Shown one piece after another: positions 56,150-64,000 of a stretch of 64,000 bases of DNA; position 1 is the first letter of the stretch, and every line of letters begins with the position of its first letter. A program made the translations under genes and the position numbers. Origin of the DNA: Dipteronia dyeriana (taxonomy: Eukaryota > Streptophyta > Magnoliopsida > Sapindales > Sapindaceae); the NCBI GenBank assembly GCA_032871835.1, contig CM065298.1, forward strand, positions 10,031,596 to 10,095,595, in the 5' to 3' direction. The notes beneath the pieces were generated by a model, which did no database searches, was not told the origin of the DNA, and was given only the letters and a program-made list of their open reading frames with translations.

Positions 56150-57220
56150 TTTTTTTATTTCTGACTTCTCATCTCTTTTCAAGATTACATCCTGAAGATG
56201 TCCCTCCCGAATGAGGGTTTCTATGTAATCTCTAAGCTGGTAACATTTGTAAGTCTCATGGCCGGTTTCCTTATGAAATCTGCAGTATTTGGTTGTATCT
56301 CACTGAGCAAACTGAGACTGTCGGCGTGACTCTTTTACCAAAATTTTCTCTTCCAGTATGGCCAGGATTTCCTCCTGCTTTTTTCGAAGTGGGGTGTAGG
56401 TGGCGTATCTACCTTGGAATTTCTCAGTGGTTTGTTCGGCATCACGTCCGTTTCCCCAGTCCTTGTTTTTTTTTCTGTTTCCTTTCTGTGTTTCCTTTTG
56501 GTTCTGCACCTTGGACTCAGCGTCCTTTTCGGGTTTTTCTCCATGCATATAGCATCCTATCGTGGCTAATTCTTCTTCTTCGGCTAGTGCATATCCTCCC
56601 GCCATGTCCATCATATCTGAATATCTGGTCATATGAGCTCTTCTTAAGTCAAAAGATAGTCGTCCATTCAGTAGATTGTTGATGAACGCAGCAATTATTG
56701 CTTCGTCATTTGCCCTATCAATTTTTGATACCGATTGGCCGAATCTCCGCAGGTATTTGTTGAACCACTCATCTTTTTCTTGTTTTATCTGAGAAAGGTA
56801 AGCCATTGATTTTTTCCTGTGAACGTTGCTCATAAATTACCTTGAGAAACTCCTGCTTAGTTCACTGAAGCTTCCGATGCTCGTTGAGGTAATCTCCAGA
56901 ACCATCTTGAGCCCGTGTCTCCTAGAGTTTGTGGAAAGTTGAGACATAGTAAGGGATCACTGTGGGCATACTGAGCCATATCACTTTATAGCGTCTGACG
57001 TGTTCTTTAGGGTCTATATCTTTCTTGAACTGCTCCATGTACGGTATCCTGAACCTTTCTGGGAATGAGGTCCGTAAGATTTTCCTAGTGAATGGACTGT
57101 CAAAATCGTTGTCAGATAAATCATTGTACCCATAACGTCTGACCTGTGTGTCCATTTGATGCCTATTGATTTCGACTTCTCGAGTTAGGCTCTGAATTAC
57201 GACATCTCTGTCTCTCACCG
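56150..57220 (-). pseudogene. gag of the Tat element
   Basis: The capsid starts near 57218 with FPERFRIPYMEQFKKDIDPK, EHVRRYKVIWL, runs through stops at 56920-56840, then MAYLSQIKQEKDEWFNKYLR, FINNLLNGRLSFDLRR and TYSD-like segments, a basic stretch (KGNRKKNKDWGNG), and the knuckle YCRFHKETGHETYKC (about 56287-56242), a C-x2-H-x4-H-x4-C pattern usual in Tat gag. Several frames and stops show decay. Confidence 0.85.
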
Positions 57221-57825
57221 GACTTTCATGATGGTTAAACCGTTAGGTGATTGTCATTCCTCTCTCTGGCTCTTCACTCTGATGATGAGTTTCATGGGTT
57301 GATTCTTACAGGTGTATGGTTCAGTGATGACGGTTAGGATGATGCCGATCGCTATCTTCTGATGACGACCAATCCCTGTACCGGTCATGTTTACGGTGTC
57401 TGGCATGGGCTGTCTGATCATGGTTCTGCTTCTGGCGTGGTCGTTCCTCTTCGGGTGTTTCATGTCCAACCTGATTAATTAAAGCAGAGTTCCTTCCAGC
57501 TTCTAGTGTATTTAGTTATGGCCCCACTACAACGGAATGAAGCTTTACAGGTGGGAGGTTAGGAGGTTGTGCTTCTTCTGTAACCAGTAGATCAACTCCT
57601 TCCTTTGTTGCGTCTGACACCAACTGTTGCAACGCCTCTCGGAAGCGTTATGTCAGATCTTCACTGGTCGGAGGAACTTGCTGGATCCCTGCTAGGGATG
57701 TTGGTTGGTTCTCCGTGGTTGCATTGAGATCCCGCGAACTACTACCAACATGGACGTTATCTGGAGATTTTTGGACATCCCCGAGACTGCTTCTGCTTCC
57801 TGCCATTACCTTTAATTAAATCGGA
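57221..57825 (-). other. 5' leader of the Tat element
   Basis: Between the 5' LTR and gag. Fragments of basic, His/Arg-rich coding sequence are possible but I cannot support a gene. Confidence 0.4.
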
Positions 57826-57841
57826 GGTTCACAACGCACCA
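57826..57841 (-). other. Candidate primer-binding site of the Tat element
   Basis: On the minus strand TGGTGCGTTGTGAACC, eight bases after the 5' LTR end. Its complement GGTTCACAACGCACCA has the form of a tRNA 3' end with CCA. The tRNA species is not identified. Confidence 0.5.
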
Positions 57842-57849
57842 ATTGTTGA

Positions 57850-58727
57850 TGTCGATTTCTGGATGTATGAGAAAAGCCAACAAGATTTAGATTTTAGTTG
57901 TGATCTCAAAGAGAAAGAGAAGAAGAAAGTAATCGGACTTAAGTTTTTACGTGGTAAAACTCCGATGACCGGAGAAACGTTCACGGGTGGTTGAATGATC
58001 AATCGAGCCAAAATTCATTATGAATAGAATAATTATAATTCTCAATCTCTCTTTTTCTCTCTGTATTTTCTATATTCTGTATGTATTTTGTGACGAGATT
58101 ATAGGTCTATATATATGTTCATAGAACCCTAATCCTCTTTGTACAAGTAATAAAAGATCTTTGTATTTAACTATGATTGGTTACTTGTTTGAAGTAGTCT
58201 ATCTTCTTTTCTATTTCGGAGACTTGTATTGAGATCGAATGAGACTCTAGTGATGTAGTCCAGTTAGGACTTATTTCCTTATAAAAGCGTAGCCTTTTTG
58301 AAGAAAAAAAATTGTTGCCTGATTTAGAACCTTCTGTTTGGTATTCTATGCTTCTTGGAATTCTTTTTTGATATGGATATCTTCGCGCATTTTAACGACT
58401 CGACTCGTGTGAGCTATGCGTTGGGCTTTTATTCGGTTTTCTTCATGTTTGTCCCGATTAGAACATGATATTAGCTGGTCCCGAGTGACATCATCTGATC
58501 CCAAGTAGAAAATATCATCAATTAGCCACGAGCATCTTTAACTGACCCCGAGTAGTATACGACGTCAGTTGGTCTCGAGTATGTTTTGTTTAATACTTGT
58601 TTACTCAGGATTCTCTTCTTTGGTGATGTCTTGCAAGATATTTTCTGAATGCCTATTTGGTTGTCCACCTGACAATTTTATCCTCTTTATCGAAGACGTG
58701 TACGTCTGATAAAATTTACATACGACA
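57850..58727 (-). repeat. 5' LTR of the Tat element
   Basis: 878 bp, + strand TGTCG to CGACA; followed by the CATTA duplication at 58728-58732. Confidence 0.93.
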
Positions 58728-58732
58728 CATTA

Positions 58733-59515
58733 AAATAAATTAAAAGAAAAAAGAAACCAAGTCGGTGAAGATTTTGTTCTGCTAGAAGGGCTTAAATATT
58801 ATTTTTGGGCAATTTCTCATAAGTTTAAGCTTTTGGATTTGTTGGTTAGAGTCTCAATTATCCAAAGAGTTCTGGATTTAACTCCCCTTGCGTGATTCAA
58901 TTTGTATGTGTTTCTGAATTTGGATATGTGTTTGGACATGGACAACTTGCCAAGCCTTTTGGTCTTGTAGAAAGGGTATATTAGAAGAACTTAAATACTA
59001 TTGTTGGACATTTTGCCATAAGCTTAAGTTCTTGGGTTCATTGATTATTAACAGATTCAACAACTTGGATAAGTTTTCTCTTGGATGTGGAGGAGTAGTA
59101 TATATTTTTTGAAACAGACATATACGTAGATGGTCGATCTACGATTAACGGAGGTTGGGCTAGATGCAATTCATGCTCAAGCAACTTGGTATGACCCTTG
59201 TTGAATGAAGGTTGTTGACTGCTCCTTTAGCATGCAAAAGGAAATAAAATGTGAAAAATAATTGGTTTATCCCCGAATTTGGTCTTATTTTGCTTTGGCC
59301 GAGCATTGTATTGTTTAATATTGGAATTCGTGGGAAACAACTAGTTGGTTGAATGTAAGGAACGTAGACACATAATAGATCCAGTAGAATGAGCTTTAAA
59401 CGGGGCAAAGTTTCATTAATTACTTGGAAATGGATGCAAAATATGATTCCACCGACACACACACTCATCGGTGTGTTTGCATTTTTGAGAAAAAATGTTC
59501 AATAAACTTCTCAAA
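58733..59515. other. Intergenic DNA with a ~200-bp-offset duplication
   Basis: TAGAAGGGCTTAAATATTAT at about 58779 recurs as TAGAAGAACTTAAATACTAT at about 58982, each followed by TTGG(A/G)CA, CATAAG and TTAAG words, a diverged direct duplication. No gene is recognised. Confidence 0.55.
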
Positions 59516-60532
59516 CAGTGGCGTAGCCAGGATTTTTGACCTAGGGCTAGACTAAAAACTTAATTAAATATTTTATAATTTTTTTTGAAGTATTATAAGA
59601 ATTATTATAATAAGACTATCGGAATATGTCGAGATCAAACAATACATGTCTAGTTAGACTAAAAACTTAGTTAAAAATGTTATTTTTGAAGTATTACAAG
59701 AATTGTCGGAACCTATCGATGTCAAACAATATATATATACGGTCTGGATATCTACTCCCATAGCAAGAGGTTAATACTCACATAACCCGAAAAGAAAACG
59801 TCACACACATGCTTGTAAAATGTACATCGTGGGATATGAGTCTTTTACCGCTTTACGTGGAAGGGAGATATATTACCAACTCTACTAAGAGGTAATGTGT
59901 AAAAAATTTATAAGGTTGATGATGAAAATAATTTAATAAATAGAAAATGATTGCACGTAATATAGGGGACACATGCCTTACCCTTCAAAATGAATATACT
60001 ATAAAACATGAAATCTGAAAATAAATAGCATGAAAATAAAAAATAACTTACAATACAAATGCATCACTATTGTTTTGAGTGGTATCTTTGGAGGACTCAC
60101 AGCACAAAATTCATCGATTGTCATAGCCGGATCAATTACCATTAGGTTTGGAGATGTTGAATTTGGTGTTTTAGTTATTAAATAGAGTTTCTAGTCTTTG
60201 TAAAAAGAAAAGAAAAGAAAAGAAAAGAAAAGAAAAGAAAATTCAAAATAGTTTGATTAGATTTTTTTTTTCAACTTGGTTTCTCTTTTGGAGAAGTTCT
60301 CTTCTTGTTAAAGAAAACTATTTGAATAGTTGGGCCTATTTGACTCTGAACAAGGTGAAGTGTTTGGACTAAATCATTTAGACTTTACATTTGGGCTAAA
60401 ATATTTGTCCTGAATTTTTGGGCTGAAAAGAAATTGACAATGTAAGTAAATTTAATACATATAATATATATAAAAATAAAAAGTTTGGACCGGGCTAGCC
60501 CGGTGTAGTCTCCACTTGCCTCCGCCCTTGTA
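59516..60532. mobile_element. Probable hAT-like non-autonomous element
   Basis: Left end CAGTGGCGTAGCCAGGATTT; right end (reverse complement) TACAAGGGCGGAGGCAAGTGG, imperfectly matching. The flanks are TTCTCAAA (59508-59515) and ATCTCAAA (60533-60540), seven of eight bases alike, fitting hAT. GTGGCGTAGCCAGG-type ends are common in plant repeats. AT-rich interior without transposase; it includes a CGGGCTAGCCCGG palindrome near 60491 and an AAAAG microsatellite. Confidence 0.6.
60203..60241 (+). repeat. (AAAAG)n microsatellite
   Basis: About seven tandem copies of AAAAG or AAGAA. Confidence 0.95.
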
Positions 60533-60540
60533 ATCTCAAA

Positions 60541-61532
60541 TAGTGACGATATTTACACCCCTTAAAAGCTGTATGTACACCCTCAAATTAATATGTTTTG
60601 AAAAATCCAATAATACCTTTGAATAAAATTACTGAGAGGATTAATTGTTTGTTAGTACACCCACCAATAATTATTAATTCGTTTCCTACTTTAATCTTTT
60701 GTAATTTTTTTTCCTATTAATGGTTTGGTATTAATATATATCATAAAAACTATTTCCATTTTAATAAACCCAAGATTCCCTTTTAAATATATTCTCATCT
60801 TTTTTTAAGGAAATATTAATTTATTGCTAAGTATGGAAAATAAATCAAAATCATGAGACAAATTTGGTTGTGAAAAATATAAGTTTTAAATTAATTTTTA
60901 TTATTTGTTGGATGAACAAAAAATTATTCTTGTTAGAAGAATAAAATCATTATATATATATATATATATAAACAAACTTTCAAATTGACTATATTATTTA
61001 TATTTTTTTTATTTCTTTCAAAAACATTTTAAACTTTTTTTATTATCAATATTAGATGTTCTTTCTTGTAAAAAAAAAATATTAGATGTTCTTCAATTTC
61101 ATCGAACACCTATTCCTTTTTTTTTGACATATCATTTAACACCTATCTACTTCCACATCAATCGGGACATATCACAGATCTTGTATCCTAACAACTATCT
61201 CGAACAAAATATGATGCTCTAATATATATAAAAAAACAAATCTTAAAATGGTTTTTTAACAAAAATAGAGTTTGATTTTTAAAAAACCGAGAAGAGAAAG
61301 AATAGTAAAAGAATTAAAGGTAAATATAAAATTTGATATACTAACAAAGTTGATTAAATAACATAATAATAGGTGTGTACTTATAAAAATATAATATAGT
61401 ATAATTAATGAAAGGGTATTTTTGACATTAAGTGGAGTTTCATTTTAAATTAAAGATTTTTTAAATTTTTAATGGGTTTGATTACGAAAAAGGTGTAGAT
61501 ACAGTTTTTGAGAGGTGTCAATATCCTCACTC
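60541..61532. mobile_element. Mutator-type MITE, 992 bp, 9-bp target duplication
   Basis: The left terminus TAGTGACGATATTTACACCC and the right terminus (reverse complement GAGTGAGGATATTGACACCT) continue as inverted repeats for at least 40 bp (AAAAGCTGTATGTACACC against AAAAACTGTATCTACACC). AATCTCAAA stands directly outside both ends (60532-60540, 61533-61541), a perfect 9-bp duplication. The interior is AT-rich and non-coding. It is unrelated in its ends to the MULE at 12321. Confidence 0.85.
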
Positions 61533-61541
61533 AATCTCAAA

Positions 61542-61921
61542 TCTATTTATTTCATAATCTGCTTCTTCTAAAATGGGTTTTTAAAAAGTTGAATGGATTA
61601 CTTTTGAAAGTTAATTATTGGAAACCTAACTCATTACTCAATATATATCCACAGTACCCTTACTATTTTAATAAAAGACATCATTGCTCTTATATTAATA
61701 ATTTTAATAACTGATTTTTTTTAAATAATTTCACTAATATATATATATATATATATAATTTAATTAATTTAATTTAATTTAATATATTTAATACTATCAG
61801 CATGGCCGTTGGAGATGGAGACTAGAGGAGGCTGGTTTCTCATCGGCTAGTGGAGGAGGCTTTAATTCCTTCCAATGCTGGAGGAAGATCGACCTCCTAC
61901 AATGACCCAAGGAGGATCAAC
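61542..61921. other. Intergenic DNA with TA-rich run
   Basis: TATATATA run at 61737-61757 followed by TTAATTTAATT repeats, then a GAGGAGGCT-containing stretch at 61800-61915. No gene supported. The Ty1-copia LTR begins at 61922. Confidence 0.5.
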
Positions 61922-62461
61922 TGTAAGGTTTTGATTAATACCAAAACAACAATATGTGTATGTACAAAATTAATCCGAATACTTTAACCTAAACATGTTT
62001 TTATATCATACTTAATCAAACCCTAAACATATAATATTGACCCATGTCAATTCAAGAGAAAAGTGAAAAAGAATCGATAGCGGAAGCGTACCAGAATCCA
62101 TTGTTAGAGGTTGGTGGATGGGTTGTAATCCTTCAAATTATCACGACCTTTATGAACCCTATCGTGTTCTATTTTGCCTTGTTGATGAGGATACAGACAA
62201 AACAAAAACATCGTGTAATTTGGGGACCATAACCCTATATATAATAATCAAATTATTTTATGTTTTGCTATTTCTAATTAGGTCCCTCATCAAATTAGAA
62301 ATAACACTCCGATATCTACACATTAATTCCATGACAATTATACCCTTAAGCCTTAATGCTTTAAATCTTAATTAGATCACTTTAATTTATGCTTAACCAA
62401 AAGATAGCACATCACATTTAATATTTACATGTGTGGTCTCATATGCTGGAATTTTCCAACA
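61922..62461 (-). repeat. 3' LTR of the truncated Ty1-copia element
   Basis: 540 bp. The inner end TGTTGGAAAATTCCAGCATA adjoins the purine tract. The outer end is placed at TGTAAGG (61922) because it gives a TG..CA pair; this outer limit is less certain. Confidence 0.65.
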
Positions 62462-62892
62462 ATCTCCCACTGGGCCACATATGTAATTTTACAAATGTGT
62501 ATGACTTTATGAGCTTCAAAATTTTGCTATCACAATTTTAGGGTATATTCGAACAATCTTGTCCATTGATTATGCCGACATAGGATCAAAGCGATTTTCA
62601 TCACATTTAGCGTGACTAAACCCATCAATGGTCACGTATACCAACTTAACCAAATAACATAGATCAATCATGGATGCGTAGTATGGAAATTACATGCAAT
62701 GTGATATATACATGTCTATTCCAACTGGTCATACTTTATTCCATAGTGAGATCAATACTTAACACAATGTAACAGAGTGTAATTAACCGAATACTTTATT
62801 TCTGATCATAAAAATATCCAAATATATAAATGCATAAGTATATCCAAAATCAAATATAGAGCAATAAAATACAAAAATTATACAAACTCCCA
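62462..62892 (-). other. Untranslated region between copia pol and its 3' LTR
   Basis: AT-rich sequence between the purine tract (62462-62474) and the end of pol at about 62893; no coding seen. Confidence 0.5.
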
Positions 62893-63615
62893 CTATAATT
62901 TGATATCCTCACACAAAGTAACACCCATATGAGCAGTGTACTCATGAAAGACCTTAGGTGGTAATCCCCTTATAAGCGGATCCGCTATCATGGAGTTTGG
63001 CCCAATGTGCTCTATGGATATCTGTCCACTCTGCACTCTTTCTGTCACAACTAGGAACTTAATGTAAATATGCTTTGACCTAGATGAGCTTATGTTGTTG
63101 TTACAATATAGCACTGCTAACTTATTATCACAATGCGCAGCCTAGTGACAAAATTCCGTAGCCAAATTCCATGGTTGGATGCCACATAGCATGCTACAAA
63201 CTCTGCTGCCATGGTGGAAGAAGCAATGAGTGTCTATTTGGCACTCCTCCAAGAAATAGCTCCACCAGCCAACAAGTATATATAGCCTGATGTGGATCTC
63301 CTACAGTCTTAACATCCAGCATAATCGGAGTCGGAATACTCTATGATCTCAAACTAATCTGATCTCCTATATGTGAGCATGTAATCTTTTGTTCTCTTCA
63401 AATACCTTATAACTCTATTGGCTACTATCGAATGATCCATCCCAAGGTTACTTAAATATCTGCATAACATACCAACAATATACGTAATATCCGGACGCGT
63501 ACACACCTGAGCATACATTAGACTCCCTACAGCTGATACATAGGAAATCTTCTGTATTTTCTTAGCTTCAAGGTTACTTTTAGGGCATTGATTGAGACTG
63601 AACTTGTCTCCCTTA
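62893..63615 (-). pseudogene. Ty1-copia RT/RNase H C-terminal part
   Basis: From 63615 leftwards: FSLNQCPKSNLEAKKIQ, SAVGSLMYAQVCTRPDITYI, VIRYLKRTKDYMLTYR (end of RT and start of RNase H), then a damaged stretch (63350-63120) and SKHIYIKFLVVTERVQSGQI, SMIADPLIRGLPPKVFHE, the classic RNase H end of copia elements. Stops and frame changes in the middle show decay. Confidence 0.85.
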
Positions 63616-64000
63616 GGGTGCGTTTGCCACGGAGATAGGACAAGACAAGGTGAGACTGGACTGGACAAGACAGGACTGGACATGTTGTTCTATGTTGTGT
63701 TTGAAAGGTCTGGACAGAACTATAAACTGTACTGTTATTCGTTTGGTATGGCTGGAACATGACGGGATAAGAGATTTAAATGACCAAAGTACCCCTCTTA
63801 TATATATAACAACATAGACTATAATATTATATATATTAATATATAATAATATATAATAATATTATATATAATGATCTATAACATATTATTACATTATATA
63901 TATTATTTGATATTATTATATATTAATATAGAATATTACATGTATTATATATAATATGATATATAATATTAAATATTAGTATATATAGAAAATATAATAT
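63616..64000. mobile_element. PIF/Harbinger-like element, second family member
   Basis: Begins GGGTGCGTTTGCCAC after TTA (63613-63615). The first 190 bases match the right end of the element at 9992-11342 read in reverse: GGACAGAACTATAAACTGTA, CTGTTATTCGTTTGGTATG, GATTTAAATGACCAAAGTACC all have close counterparts. It sits within copia pol. The visible rest is an AT-only low-complexity tract (63795-64000). The right end is outside the window. Confidence 0.85.

Larger units (their letters stand above)
46846..58727 (-). mobile_element. Tat-lineage Ty3-gypsy retrotransposon, 11.9 kb
   Basis: LTRs at 46846-47737 and 57850-58727 with CATTA outside both ends (46841-46845, 58728-58732). Gag-pol lies on the minus strand, so the right LTR is the 5' LTR. 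Pol contains a second, plant-type RNase H between the normal RNase H and integrase, and gag has a CHHC-type knuckle, both marks of the Tat lineage (Grande/Ogre/Retand group). Between pol and the 3' LTR lies a large region with a gene on the opposite strand (48236-51184). Gag-pol is broken by many stops. The LTRs differ by several per cent by eye, more than those of the copia element. Confidence 0.92.
61922..64000 (-). mobile_element. 3' end of a Ty1-copia element, cut by window edge
   Basis: Minus-strand element. Its 3' LTR is 61922-62461 (minus strand TGTTGG to CTTACA); CCCAGTGGGAGAT at 62474-62462 is its polypurine tract; further right is RNase H sequence. A PIF-like element interrupts pol at 63616, and the rest lies beyond the window, so the second LTR and the target duplication cannot be checked. 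Confidence 0.8.

Noticed and set aside
46606..59123. Shared TTTTTTGAAACAGACATAT words on both sides of the Tat element
   Set aside because: The words (near 46612 and 59105) lie well outside the CATTA duplication, and a short shared word in AT-rich DNA is not enough to claim a larger duplication.
62044..62232. Small membrane-protein-like frame
   Set aside because: It lies inside the LTR of the truncated Ty1-copia element, is 62 codons and has no supporting similarity that I know.

Overview
This is nuclear DNA from a flowering plant, most likely a eudicot. Genes contain introns with GT/AG borders, intergenic DNA is AT-rich, and almost every kilobase carries a recognisable plant transposon family (Ty1-copia, Ty3-gypsy including the Tat lineage, Mutator-like, hAT, PIF/Harbinger-like) or an endogenous caulimovirid. 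I cannot name the species.

Host genes are few. The left edge (81-245, + strand) holds the last exon of a LysM receptor-like kinase, closest to LYK3. The rest of the host signal is one family: TauD/clavaminate-synthase-like Fe(II)/2-oxoglutarate dioxygenase genes, all on the minus strand. There is an exon-2 scrap at 905-1015, an almost complete three-exon gene at 6204-7447 (329 codons, but with a CG instead of AG at the exon-3 acceptor), a broken copy at 21446-22685, and a broken copy split by a retrotransposon at 39372-46413. This looks like an old tandem array that decayed and was filled by transposons.

Mobile DNA, left to right: an internally deleted MURA-type transposase gene that still has an open 335-codon frame (3851-4858); a 305-bp Tourist-like MITE (5129-5433); a 1.35-kb PIF/Harbinger-like element (9992-11342); an 8.4-kb Mutator-like element with terminal inverted repeats and a perfect 9-bp target duplication (12321-20713), carrying a DUF1985/ULP1-peptidase-like gene on + and a truncated MURA on -; hAT-like elements (22686-23680, 25522-26632); an endogenous caulimovirid polyprotein (about 27241-38100) split by a complete Ty3-gypsy element (31265-36391); a complete Ty1-copia element with 5-bp target duplication (39688-45106) inside exon 3 of the fourth dioxygenase copy; an 11.9-kb Tat-lineage Ty3-gypsy element on the minus strand (46846-58727) with a multi-part gene antisense to its gag-pol; a hAT-like element and a Mutator-type MITE inserted side by side (59516-60532, 60541-61532); and the 3' end of another Ty1-copia element (61922 to the edge) interrupted by a second member of the PIF-like family (63616 to the edge).

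Nearly all element genes carry stop codons or frameshifts, many of the kinds expected from C-to-T change (CAA to TAA, CAG to TAG, CGA to TGA, TGC to TAC). The open frames that remain are the deleted MURA at 3851-4858 and the first antisense ORF of the Tat element at 48236-49396. The best candidates for unusual biology are the DUF1985/ULP1 Mutator-like element with its repeated CGTGTAAT motif near both ends, the deleted MURA with its DNA-binding domain and zinc knuckle, the antisense gene in the Tat element, and the decaying dioxygenase array. All boundaries and counts were made by eye.
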